The notes below the pieces were generated by a model. It saw only the letters and a list, made by a program, of their open reading frames with translations. It had not been told where the DNA came from and ran no database searches. A DNA stretch of 40,510 nucleotides from a candidate division WS1 bacterium (GTDB lineage: Bacteria > Armatimonadota > Zipacnadia > Zipacnadales > UBA5352): assembly GCA_003566775.1 (NCBI GenBank), contig PXBW01000324.1:1-40510 (forward strand), in the 5' to 3' direction. Every line of letters starts with the position of its first letter. Positions within the stretch are counted from its first letter, which is position 1. Positions 1-8,344 of this stretch are shown piece by piece. Both the position numbers and the translations under genes were made by a program.

Positions 1-2
1 GA

Positions 3-1031
3 TCAGTCATCCCCACCTGCAGCCGGGGCGTCCGAGGTGCCGACGAGAACGCGCTTGGGAGAGGGAGGCTCCACGATCTGCGTCTCCGTCGTCTTCTCTT
101 CGACCACACGGTCATTGTGATACGTCCGGTGCTTGACTCGCAGTTCAGTGCCGGGTGTGCCTTCAGATGCCCCCCGCGTCTCACCGCGCGGCACGCTGGC
201 CGAGTACACCCGCTCCACCTCGGGCTCAACCTCGAAGGTCTCGCGCACCTGCGTCACGCTCCGCACGGTCAACCCGGCCATTTCCGGCGCGACCTTCACC
301 TCATCACCAGGGTGAATCAAATGTCCCTGCAGATCCGGATTCAACTCGTAGAACTCCGCTGAGGTCATCCCATGGTCCGCGGCGATCTTCTGAGGATAGT
401 CACCTGACCTCACCGTGTATGTCTCCGCCTCGGCTCGTGTCTGCGAAAGTCGCTCCACCGCAGAACCGATCTCAGTAACAACATCCTCCGCGTTCGACCG
501 TATCGACACTATCCTGACTTCCTCGAGGAAGGTCTGCGACTCGACTGGTTGCTCGCCTTCAGGCATGTGCCTCGCCTTAATCGCGTCAAGCACGTCACGG
601 GCAAAATCCTCTCCAGGCATGGGGAACGCCTTGTGCCCGTCAATCTCAAGCGTAGTAGCGTCAACCAGCACTGTGACAGCGCGTTCCCTGAGAAGCTCGA
701 GGGCGGCGTGCACCGAAAGCACCTCTCGATCCTCAACCGGCCAGGGCTCGTCCTCCCACTGCTCTTCAAGCGAGGCATCTCCGGGCAGAGTGCCCCTCTC
801 CTCCTCGAGCAGAAGCTGGTGAACCCGCTGCGCCGCCTCCTGGTCCTTCACGAGACAGATCAGTTCACCGTCGACCTTAATCGCCCGCGCAAAGCGCCTC
901 CGGCCGCCGACAATAAGAATTGCCGAGAGAAGAACAACGAGTGCAAGCAGGATCAGACTTGTTCCCTTATAAAAGCGCAGATGCGACTCGAGACGAGCGC
1001 GGCCTCTTGCGCTGCGATCTTCAAGATTCAT
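3..1031 (-). CDS. Membrane-anchored LysM and G5 domain protein
   Basis: 342 aa. A single membrane segment at about residues 23-43 follows a basic N-terminus, so the rest is probably periplasmic. Residues about 50-200 resemble the vancomycin-resistance-type stalk seen before G5 domains. A LysM module lies at about 203-248 (YTVRSGD at its start, HPGDEVKVA at its end) and a G5-like stretch at about 253-330. Such proteins bind peptidoglycan. Many relatives carry an M23 or 3D catalytic domain after the G5, but this one stops, so it is probably a wall-binding, non-catalytic partner. It is the last gene of the ftsE-ftsX-M23-ctpA run, 157 bp after ctpA, with a strong hairpin in the gap. The LysM call is firm; the G5 call and role are inferred. 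The stop codon is inside the window, so the gene is complete. Confidence 0.8.
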   Translation of the reverse strand: MNLEDRSARGRARLESHLRFYKGTSLILLALVVLLSAILIVGGRRRFARAIKVDGELICLVKDQEAAQRVHQLLLEEERGTLPGDASLEEQWEDEPWPVEDREVLSVHAALELLRERAVTVLVDATTLEIDGHKAFPMPGEDFARDVLDAIKARHMPEGEQPVESQTFLEEVRIVSIRSNAEDVVTEIGSAVERLSQTRAEAETYTVRSGDYPQKIAADHGMTSAEFYELNPDLQGHLIHPGDEVKVAPEMAGLTVRSVTQVRETFEVEPEVERVYSASVPRGETRGASEGTPGTELRVKHRTYHNDRVVEEKTTETQIVEPPSPKRVLVGTSDAPAAGGDD

Positions 1032-1098
1032 GGACTATCTTTGCTCCCTCGTCCTATCGCTCCGCCCGGTGCCATCCCTTATGAACCGGTACATATTC

Positions 1099-1128
1099 GC
1101 CGACGGTCGCCCTCGGACGACCGTCGGC
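1099..1128 (-). terminator. 11-bp perfect stem hairpin between ctpA and the LysM/G5 gene
   Basis: Bases 1099-1109 (GCCGACGGTCG) are exactly reverse-complemented by 1118-1128 around an 8-base loop. It sits in the 157-bp spacer downstream of the ctpA-like stop. There is no T-run on the minus-strand side, so it may act as a weak terminator, a pause or an RNA-stability element rather than a classical intrinsic terminator. Confidence 0.55.
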
Positions 1129-1188
1129 TTATTGCACTGCGGTGTATTCGCGTAGTTCAGTCCCATCTGAGCCCCCGATTAAGCGGCC

Positions 1189-2520
1189 TCACCCCGCGGC
1201 GCGCTCGTCGAGTTCCTCACGCAGCAACTGGGCTGCGCGCTCTATCTGCTGCTCGTGCCACTCGGCCATCGAAGGGCGTTCCTCTGCATCCTCAGGCGGA
1301 TCCGGGAAGCGCACGCAGGGATGCACACCACGCTCATCCTCATCACCGGTGGAGATGTCACGCTTCTCCGGCGTCAGATAGACCGCGGTGGTAAGCACGA
1401 TCGCCGAGCCGTCGTCAAGCTCGATGACCGTCTGAACCTTCGCCTTGCCGAAGCTTGGGTGACCCGCAACTCTCGCGCGTCCCGTCTCCTGCAGGGCCGC
1501 CGCCACGATCTCCGAGGCGCTTGCGCTGCCTCGATCGATGAGTACCACCATCGGAATGTCTTCGTCCAGCATGATGCCAGGGCGCGCATTGAGCGGCTCA
1601 GGCTCTCCGGCGCGATCCTGGATCCAGGTCACCGGAGTGTCCTCGAGGAACAGACTCCCGACAGCGACCGCCTGGTCGAGCATCCCACCCGGATCGCTCG
1701 ACATATCAAACAGGAGCGCCTTCATGCCACGCTGCTTCAGATCTTCCAGCGCCTCCTGCACCTCCGACCCCGCCATATGGTTGAACGAGCGCAGCCAGAT
1801 ATAGCCGATGTCATCGTCGAGCATCCTGTGATCCACGATCGGGAACTCCACTCGGCCACGGGTTATCGTAATCTCCGAGACTTCCTCGGTCTGCTCCGGC
1901 CTGACTGTCAGTACCACGTCGGTGCCACCCTCACCGCGAATCATCTGCACGACCTCGTGGAGGCTCAGACCCTGGGTGGGTGTGCCGTCCACCGCAAGTA
2001 TGACGTCTCCCGAGTAGAGCGCGGTCTCCGCGGCCGGTCCATCGGGCAGCACGCGAAGCACCTGAACCTCATCCTCACCGGTCTCTTCGTTCTCCTCCAT
2101 CACAAGCTCGGCGCCGATGCCCTCGAAGTGTCCCTCGCTCTGAGTGCGGAAATCCTTGTACTCGTCGGGCGTCATGAACCGGCTGTACGGGTCGCCAAGC
2201 GCCTTGAGCATCCCGCCTATCGCCCCGTAGGTGAGTTCCTCGGTCTGTATCTCATCGGGGTAAACGTAGTTGTCCATGATGCGCTGACGCGCGCGCCAGA
2301 ACGTCTTCAGCGGCGTCAGATTCGTCGCCGAGGGGATATCCATCCCCTGCTCCAACTCGTGGACGCCGGGCACTATCTGCGCCATCTGAATAAGCGCGGG
2401 CGTAATGCCGCCGGCGCTCATCACCTGTGCTGTGAATATGCCCGTAACGAACACCAGCAAAGTCGCGAGAGTTATCGCGGCGACAACGGTCAATGACCTT
2501 ATCGACAATGCCTTCTTCAC
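1189..2520 (-). CDS. ctpA: S41 family C-terminal processing protease (CtpA type)
   Basis: I chose the GTG start at 2520 because GAGGA lies about 8 bases upstream and the protein then opens with KKALS plus a hydrophobic segment, giving 443 aa. An in-frame ATG at 2607 would add 29 residues with no signal-like character. In order: N-terminal signal or anchor (about 10-35), a PDZ domain (about 130-215) and the S41 core. By alignment with E. coli Tsp, the catalytic dyad is Ser334 (in GSASASEI) and Lys359 (in SFGKAK), spaced 25 residues as expected. The enzyme is a periplasmic serine endoprotease acting on exposed C-termini. Next to an EnvC-like M23 protein and FtsEX, it could turn over wall hydrolases or their regulators. 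Family assignment is firm; the substrate is inferred. Confidence 0.93.
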   Translation of the reverse strand: MKKALSIRSLTVVAAITLATLLVFVTGIFTAQVMSAGGITPALIQMAQIVPGVHELEQGMDIPSATNLTPLKTFWRARQRIMDNYVYPDEIQTEELTYGAIGGMLKALGDPYSRFMTPDEYKDFRTQSEGHFEGIGAELVMEENEETGEDEVQVLRVLPDGPAAETALYSGDVILAVDGTPTQGLSLHEVVQMIRGEGGTDVVLTVRPEQTEEVSEITITRGRVEFPIVDHRMLDDDIGYIWLRSFNHMAGSEVQEALEDLKQRGMKALLFDMSSDPGGMLDQAVAVGSLFLEDTPVTWIQDRAGEPEPLNARPGIMLDEDIPMVVLIDRGSASASEIVAAALQETGRARVAGHPSFGKAKVQTVIELDDGSAIVLTTAVYLTPEKRDISTGDEDERGVHPCVRFPDPPEDAEERPSMAEWHEQQIERAAQLLREELDERAAG

Positions 2521-2770
2521 GTTACCATCCTCGCGAGACCTTAGGGGTAGTTTCAATACGCACAGTCCGAAATGCGCCAACCGACTTCTCGTGTTTTTGA
2601 CGCTCACCCGCGGCGCTCGGTTCGCCTGTTACCTGATCGTACCCAAGAAGACCGGGACACGGTTGCTGCCGGGATTATGACAGATTCCCAATTGGGCGTG
2701 AGCTTGTGTAGTTCGTTGCCGCCGATCTGCAACTGCCCGACCGGCCGCGCGCCGCGTCTGTGAGGCGTGC

Positions 2771-3910
2771 TCATCCACCAAGTGGGTTGACCGTGCTGCC
2801 GTTGCGATAAACCGTCCAATGCAGATGCGGACCTGTGGACCAGCCGGTGCTGCCCACCGCGGCGATCGTCTGTCCCCGGCTCACATTCTGTCCGCGCCTT
2901 ACATGCAGCTTCGAACAGTGGGCGTAGAGCGTCTGCAACCCTCCACCGTGGTCGACTACCACCGTCAGCCCGTAGCCGCCTCTCCATCCGGCATGTATGA
3001 CTCGTCCGCAGTCTGCGGCCTTGATGGGCGTACCTGTCGGGGCGGCAATATCCACGCCGTTGTGGAAACGTCTCGTGCCAAAGATTGGATGCGTCCGCCA
3101 GCCGTAGCCACTCGTAATGCGGCCCTGCACCGGTCTGAGCAGGCCGGCAACCGTGGTCCCTGACGAGCTTACTCCGCTGCCACCGCGGCTTCCCTGCGAG
3201 CGGACCAGCGCCTCAATGTCCCTCTCCGCCTGTTGCAACGCGGCGTAATCCGCCTCTGCGGCTCGCCGATCCTCCCGGAACCTTGACACCAGCGCCTCTG
3301 CCTCACGCTCCGCTTCTTCGGCCAGTCTCCTCTGTCGGTCCACCTCTTGTTGCAGTTCTTCCGCCTCTATGTGCTTGACCTCAAGCGTCGCGCGCTGCGA
3401 GACCAGCCGCTCCTCGGTCTCCACCAGTGTATCGAGCAGCGTCTGATCCTGTCGCGCTATCCGCCGGGAGAACTCCGCGCGATTCGTGAAGTCCTCGAAA
3501 CTCGTCGCGTTCAGCACGACCTCGAGATACGAGGGCTGTCCCGCCTCGTAGAGTGCCACGAGCCGCTCGGACATCACCCCGCGGTGACCTTCAAGCTCCA
3601 ACTCGGTCTTCTCGAGTTCCTCCCGGACCCGTCGCAGCGTCGCCCGCACCTCATCCAGGCGCGCCCGTGCCTGATCCGATCTGTTCCGCGCCTGCTGAGC
3701 CTGATTGCGGGCCTGCACCAGCTCGGAGGTCGCCTCCGCTTCGGACTCTTTGATACCGCGCAGCCGCCCCTGAACCTGCTGCTGGCGGCTCAGAACATCC
3801 TGCAGTCGCTGCTGTGCGCTCTGCGCCTCGGCATCATCCACCGGGGCCGTCGCGAGCAGCAACCCCAACCCCACCATCGACAGTATCTGCAACCAGGTAC
3901 ATCTATGCAT
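2771..3910 (-). CDS. EnvC-like coiled-coil M23 peptidase
   Basis: 379 aa. AGGAGG lies 10 bases before the ATG. A signal peptide ends near residue 30 (DAEAQ). A long coiled coil rich in Q, R and E covers about 31-235, followed by a C-terminal LytM/M23 domain (about 265-375). The M23 zinc residues appear intact: HNGVD (H-x3-D) and HLH, with YAH between them. Classical E. coli EnvC has lost these residues and only activates amidases, so this protein could itself cut peptidoglycan. Its place 92 bp after ftsX matches the known FtsEX-EnvC arrangement, in which the ABC-type complex drives the coiled coil during septum splitting. That role is inferred from synteny and architecture. Confidence 0.9.
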   Translation of the reverse strand: MHRCTWLQILSMVGLGLLLATAPVDDAEAQSAQQRLQDVLSRQQQVQGRLRGIKESEAEATSELVQARNQAQQARNRSDQARARLDEVRATLRRVREELEKTELELEGHRGVMSERLVALYEAGQPSYLEVVLNATSFEDFTNRAEFSRRIARQDQTLLDTLVETEERLVSQRATLEVKHIEAEELQQEVDRQRRLAEEAEREAEALVSRFREDRRAAEADYAALQQAERDIEALVRSQGSRGGSGVSSSGTTVAGLLRPVQGRITSGYGWRTHPIFGTRRFHNGVDIAAPTGTPIKAADCGRVIHAGWRGGYGLTVVVDHGGGLQTLYAHCSKLHVRRGQNVSRGQTIAAVGSTGWSTGPHLHWTVYRNGSTVNPLGG

Positions 3911-4002
3911 CAGCCTGCTACCTCCTGTGGATCACGAGCTTTGCTGCATCGTATTCTGCGATCCCTGCTGCATACACCTGACGTTCGCCGATTGCTCTCA
4001 TC

Positions 4003-4884
4003 TCAGACATGCTTCAGATAGCTGTGCAGACCGATCACGCTGCCGAGCACACCAAACAGTATGCCACAGGCAAGCGTCCCCAGTCCAAATAGCACCGCGA
4101 ACCTGGCACTGTATATCAGTTCGAGAAACGCAAGATGCTCCGAGACGTATGCCTGCACCCATGAGTATGAGGCAAGCACCATGATCGTCGAAACTGCCGC
4201 GCCGATCACCCCGTGAAACGCCCCCTCGAGAATGAACGGGAGACGTATGAACCAGTTCGTCGCGCCAACAAGCTGCATGACGCGAACCTCGCGCCGACGC
4301 GCGTAGATAGTGAGTCGAATCGTTGTGCTTACGATGAGCAGTGTGGCCGCACCCATCAGCACTGCTGCCACCACTCCCGCAATCTTGATACCGCGCGCGA
4401 GTGTCAGCAGTTGATGGGTGATCTGCTCCCGATATCTGACTTCCGCAACGCCCTCAATGTTCCGTGCGGTCTCGGCGATCGCCTCAGTATCCTGCGGATC
4501 GCCGGGCGCCACAATGATCGCGTTCGGTAGAGGATTCTCCTGCAGCCCCGCCTGCACCGCTTCGGCACTGCGCCCGAAGGACGCCGCAAGGTCCTCGAGA
4601 AGCTCATCCTTGGACATGTAACGCGTTTCCTCCACGCGCATGTCCCCGAGCAGCGTCGCTTCCACGTCACCGGGATCGGCGTCATCCTCAAGGTCCACGG
4701 TAATATTCGCCTTGCGGGCCTCAACATCGGCCATGTGCTCGAGATTTATCGTGGACAGAAAGAAGCTGCTCAGGATGATAAGCGCCACTGTCATGTTCGA
4801 GCTTGTGGCGAGGCTCATCAGGCCGTTGCGACGGATCGACTGCCACGCCTGCTGGAGCAGGAACTCGACCATGCTAAGGTTCAT
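4003..4884 (-). CDS. ftsX: Cell division protein FtsX
   Basis: Read from the ATG at 4884, this is 293 aa and overlaps the ftsE end by 11 bases. A second ATG at 4872 is just as possible, and an upstream ATG at 4932 lies wholly inside ftsE and is unlikely. One membrane segment near the N-terminus follows the SIRRNGLMSL motif typical of FtsX. A periplasmic loop of about 110 residues comes next, with three more membrane segments at the C-terminus. FtsX is the permease-like partner of FtsE and transmits ATPase activity to a periplasmic hydrolase activator, most likely the M23 protein encoded next. Confidence 0.92.
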   Translation of the reverse strand: MNLSMVEFLLQQAWQSIRRNGLMSLATSSNMTVALIILSSFFLSTINLEHMADVEARKANITVDLEDDADPGDVEATLLGDMRVEETRYMSKDELLEDLAASFGRSAEAVQAGLQENPLPNAIIVAPGDPQDTEAIAETARNIEGVAEVRYREQITHQLLTLARGIKIAGVVAAVLMGAATLLIVSTTIRLTIYARRREVRVMQLVGATNWFIRLPFILEGAFHGVIGAAVSTIMVLASYSWVQAYVSEHLAFLELIYSARFAVLFGLGTLACGILFGVLGSVIGLHSYLKHV

Positions 4885-5560
4885 CGTACCCACCCCCACC
4901 CCGGGCGTCACGCACGATGGTCCCGCCCACAATACTCACGACACGCTTGCGCATGCCATCCACGATCACTCGATCATGCGTCGCACACAGGACTGTCGTG
5001 CCGCGATCGGCGATGTTGGTCAGAAGCTGCACGATCTCCCAGGAGATCTCCGGATCGAGATTCCCGGTCGGCTCGTCGGCCACCAATACCGCCGGACTGT
5101 TCACGAGCGCCCGCGCAATCGACACGCGCTGCTGCTCACCACCGGATAGCTCGTGCGGGAATGACTGTTCCTTCTCCGCAAGTCCCACCAGTTCCAGCGC
5201 CAGTGGCACCTTGCGGTACTTCTCGCGTCGCGATGCACCGACGACCTCCAGCGCGAAGGCCACGTTCTCCCACACGTTCTTGTCCGGGAGCAGCCGAAAG
5301 TCCTGGAAGACAACTCCGATATTACGGCGCAGGTGCGGCACGCGATTGCGCGGCAGCCCGGCCACGTCCTGCCCGGCGATTATGATCCGACCTTCGGTCG
5401 GAACCAACTCCCGATAGATGAGTTGAAGCAGGGTCGACTTGCCGCTGCCGGAGGCCCCGACGATGAAGGTGAACTCGCCGCGGTCCACCTGCAGGTCAAC
5501 ACCCGACAGCGCACGCGTGCCATCGGGATAGACAACGGTTACCCCCTCGACATGAATCAT
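4874..5560 (-). CDS. ftsE: Cell division ATP-binding protein FtsE
   Basis: 228 aa, the normal FtsE length. Walker A is GASGSGKST, the Q-loop region is VFQDFRLLP, the ABC signature is LSGGEQQR, and Walker B with the catalytic Glu is VLVADEPTGNLD. A His switch (CATHD) follows. The short D-loop and LLP after the Q-loop are typical of FtsE rather than general transporters. CGAGG lies 9 bases before the ATG. First gene of the minus-strand cluster, with a candidate promoter about 100 bp upstream. Confidence 0.95.
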   Translation of the reverse strand: MIHVEGVTVVYPDGTRALSGVDLQVDRGEFTFIVGASGSGKSTLLQLIYRELVPTEGRIIIAGQDVAGLPRNRVPHLRRNIGVVFQDFRLLPDKNVWENVAFALEVVGASRREKYRKVPLALELVGLAEKEQSFPHELSGGEQQRVSIARALVNSPAVLVADEPTGNLDPEISWEIVQLLTNIADRGTTVLCATHDRVIVDGMRKRVVSIVGGTIVRDARGGGGYDEP

Positions 5561-5640
5561 CTGTTGCGGCCTCGTTTACTGCGAATAGTCGCGCGAGTGA
5601 GATGAGAGAATTCGTGCCGGTGGCCTCAGCGTCCAACAGC

Positions 5641-5655
5641 CAGGTACGCTACCTG
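5641..5655. repeat. Short inverted repeat in the ftsE leader
   Basis: CAGGTA and TACCTG flank CGC. The site falls at the transcription start predicted from the extended -10 at 5659, so it could be a small operator or a 5' hairpin of the ftsE transcript. Short palindromes also occur by chance. Confidence 0.3.
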
Positions 5656-5658
5656 TAA

Positions 5659-5688
5659 AGTATAGCAGAAATCGGGCAGAGAAGACAA
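5659..5688 (-). promoter_or_regulatory. Candidate ftsE promoter with extended -10
   Basis: On the minus strand a TGnTATACT extended -10 occupies 5667-5659. TTGTCT (4 of 6 matches to the -35 consensus) lies 18 bp upstream at 5688-5683. The predicted start leaves a leader of about 90 bases before ftsE. The same TGnTATACT occurs before rodA. Confidence 0.5.
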
Positions 5689-5855
5689 CCGCGATGGCCG
5701 GCAAAAATGCGTCCTCAGGTTGTGTGCCGGGGATAGAGGGGCTCCCTACAGCAATCCGAGTGACCGGATCATCGGCCATGAGCCTCCCGGCTCAGCCGAC
5801 TGCGCTGCGAAACTGCGAGGGCACGACGCGACACATTCCCGACCGCCCCGCTCTG

Positions 5856-8039
5856 CTACCGCAGGTCTTCCGCGGGCAGGATCGTGAAGTCGTCCCACCA
5901 GAACTGCTGCCCCTCGGTGGCGTTGCGCTCGGTGAAGAAGCGTATCATCTTGATCGTCTCGGCGTCCGGATAGACCTCGCGAATCGCCCGCACATCGATC
6001 GTGATCGTATGCCACTGATCGTCATCGATCAACTGGTATTGCCCGACCACCGGCACCGATCCCGGCGCATGATTCGCGCTGGCGGCGATGTACACCGAGC
6101 CGACGCCGCGGTCATCGCGCGGGAACTGCTGGAACTGCACGCCCACCGGCACACCCTCGGGGATCCGGTAGGCCATTCGCACGTACGGGAAGCGGTCGAT
6201 GTCCCACCAGCGCGGCAGCATGTGACACGAGAGCGTCGCCTCGTCGCCCTCCGCAAAGACGCGCATCGAGCGCTCGCCGGTGTTCGCGGTCGTGTCATCG
6301 ATGCGCGAATCCGTGTTCCGCTGGCGCGAGAAGCTCCAGAAGTAATGCCAGTCCTCAAGATCGTCAACCTCGAAGGTCAGCGACACCAGTGGCTCGGTCG
6401 CGGTCTTCATGGTCGGCAGCCGCATCCCATCGGGGATCACAGGTTCGATGTGCCAGTTCTCCTCTGCATCACGTTCGTACGCCCCGTGGTCGGGCGCATC
6501 GCCAGCGAAGGGTAGCGTCACGGCGGCACCCTCGTCCCAGGTGAGATCTCGATCGAGGCTGAGAATGTTCGCCTCAATGTCGCGGCCTACCACGCGAGCA
6601 GGCTCGCGCTCCTCGCCCACCCAGATCAGATCGCCCTCTTCGCCGGGGATGCCGAAGCCGCAGTAGAAGTACCGCGCGTCCTCCACGCGCAGCAGCCTGC
6701 CGGTCCCTGCGGCGGAGGTCACCGTCAGCGGCCTGCCCGCGTCGATCGCCGGGCTTCCCTCGGCCAGCCGGAAGTCGTCGGCGTCGGCGTTCACAAAGAG
6801 CGGGTCGGCGTCCATATTGTCCACGAACTGCTCCGGGCGCTCCTCGGCGGCGCCCTCGACGGTGAGCGACTCTCCCGGCCACTCGGCGATGCGGGGGTGA
6901 TTCGCATCGTAGCGGATCACGCCGCGTCCGGGTTCGTCGCCGCTGATCGTGTTGCTCAACCAGCGGTTATCGTCAGCGATATTCTCGTGCAGACGCAGCG
7001 CGAGATGCCCGCCCGCCGGATCGTTGTTGAACATGATGTTGTTTGCGAATATGTTGTCGGCCACGTAGTGGTCGAGTTCGCCCTCACCGGTGAAGTCCAC
7101 CATCTGGAACGCGCCATCGTGGTTCCGGTACCAGGTATTTTGGTAGAGGCGCGAACCACGCATCGAGAACGGCTCCGGGAAGCCCCGGTAGTGGTACGAG
7201 TTGATCACCAGCGGCATGTACCAGTTGCGGTGGATCACGTTCCGCCGGAAGATACTGTCGATGATGAACAGTTTCGCTCGGCCATCAGCCGAGCCTGAGC
7301 CCATGAAACCATTGGTGATTACATTACCCTCGATGAGCATGTTCGGCGTGGAGAAGAACTCGAAGTTGCGCCCCCAGCGCCCGTCGAAGACATTACCGCG
7401 CAGCACGTTGTGAGGGGAATCGCGCAGAAAGCCGAGCGGCCGGTGCCCGCAGCGGCTGAAGTAGTTGCCCTCAAATACGTTATGCCCGCTGTTGGTGTTG
7501 TTCCACATGTCGCCGCCGGTATGCCCCCACTGGTTGAGGCGCAGCGAGCGCAGTATGCGGTTATTCTCATAACGGTTGTAGTGCGACTCGTTGGTTGTGA
7601 TGATGAAGCCGGTCGTCTCCTCGAAGGTGCAGTCGCGGATTGTGATAAACTGCGTCCGCGTAAGCTGCATCCAGCCTGAGCCATCCATCGGCTCTACCCG
7701 GAAGCCCTCGACCACCACGTGCTCGCGCTCCTCCATCTCGATCGCCCGGCGGGTATCGATGCCGCGCAGGATTGCCTGCTGCGAGTTCTCGGCCCGGTAG
7801 GTGATCGGCGCGCCCTCCTCGCCCGAGCGCGCGGGGCTGATGCTTCCCTGATACTCCCCGTCAAGCAATACCACCGTGTCGCCCGGTTCGAGTTGCTCGT
7901 TGGCATGTGCCAGCGTTCCCCATGGCGCCTCGCGCGTCCCCGCGGCCGCATCATCGCCATCAGGCGCCAGGTAGTAGTCCCCGGCGTGTGCACAACTCAG
8001 AGTGATCGCACCTGCGAGGACGGCCGCAAGCAGTCTCAT
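5856..8039 (-). CDS. Secreted right-handed beta-helix protein with C-terminal carbohydrate-binding-like domain
   Basis: The ATG at 8039 gives 727 aa. It is preferred over the open frame to 8264 because AAGGGG lies 9 bases upstream and MRLLAAVLAGAITLSCAHA is a clear signal peptide. Just after cleavage comes YYLAPDGDDAAAGT, the opening typical of pectate-lyase-like parallel beta-helix proteins. Residues about 60-440 carry repeated N- and G-rich rungs (for example YRAENS, HNVLRGN, ENNRI, ADNIFANN). The last 170 residues or so are beta-rich with many W and F and look like a jelly-roll sugar-binding domain. A polysaccharide lyase or hydrolase role on plant or algal polymers is plausible, but I see no catalytic signature. 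It is divergent from kaiC. Confidence 0.75.
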   Translation of the reverse strand: MRLLAAVLAGAITLSCAHAGDYYLAPDGDDAAAGTREAPWGTLAHANEQLEPGDTVVLLDGEYQGSISPARSGEEGAPITYRAENSQQAILRGIDTRRAIEMEEREHVVVEGFRVEPMDGSGWMQLTRTQFITIRDCTFEETTGFIITTNESHYNRYENNRILRSLRLNQWGHTGGDMWNNTNSGHNVFEGNYFSRCGHRPLGFLRDSPHNVLRGNVFDGRWGRNFEFFSTPNMLIEGNVITNGFMGSGSADGRAKLFIIDSIFRRNVIHRNWYMPLVINSYHYRGFPEPFSMRGSRLYQNTWYRNHDGAFQMVDFTGEGELDHYVADNIFANNIMFNNDPAGGHLALRLHENIADDNRWLSNTISGDEPGRGVIRYDANHPRIAEWPGESLTVEGAAEERPEQFVDNMDADPLFVNADADDFRLAEGSPAIDAGRPLTVTSAAGTGRLLRVEDARYFYCGFGIPGEEGDLIWVGEEREPARVVGRDIEANILSLDRDLTWDEGAAVTLPFAGDAPDHGAYERDAEENWHIEPVIPDGMRLPTMKTATEPLVSLTFEVDDLEDWHYFWSFSRQRNTDSRIDDTTANTGERSMRVFAEGDEATLSCHMLPRWWDIDRFPYVRMAYRIPEGVPVGVQFQQFPRDDRGVGSVYIAASANHAPGSVPVVGQYQLIDDDQWHTITIDVRAIREVYPDAETIKMIRFFTERNATEGQQFWWDDFTILPAEDLR

Positions 8040-8344
8040 CAGTTGATACCCCTTCGTAGCACGAGCGTAGTCTGTGGTCATGACTGAGTGGTCCCGGATT
8101 GGCGTCAGGTTCCACGGGCATCCCGGAAGTTCCTCCCCCGGCGGGCATCCGGCTCCTCGTGAGGTCCCTTCCGAGCTTCTCGACGTATCGAGCACGGCAT
8201 CAGCCCATGCAGACGGATTTGGCCCGATCTTGAAATAATTGGTAATATCGGGAGGTGAGGCCATCCGGCACGTTGAAACAGTGTTTGGTTAAGAAAGATT
8301 GTGGGAGAGACCAGCGGGCGAAGGGCCCGAAGGAGAAGCTACAG
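8040..8344. other. Divergent intergenic region between beta-helix gene and kaiC
   Basis: 305 bases between divergent start codons. It holds the ribosome binding sites of both genes. One weak plus-strand extended -10-like element, TGGTAATAT at 8240-8248, has no good -35. The frames of both neighbours stay open into this region but without signal-peptide or KaiC-like sequence. I see no other structure. Confidence 0.4.

Noticed and set aside
1255-2496. 413-codon plus-strand frame antisense to ctpA
   Set aside because: It mirrors a clear S41 protease and is full of Arg and His, with no recognised domain.
8230-8300. TTGAAA elements as kaiC -35 boxes
   Set aside because: Neither copy has a -10 with more than three matches at 16-18 bp.
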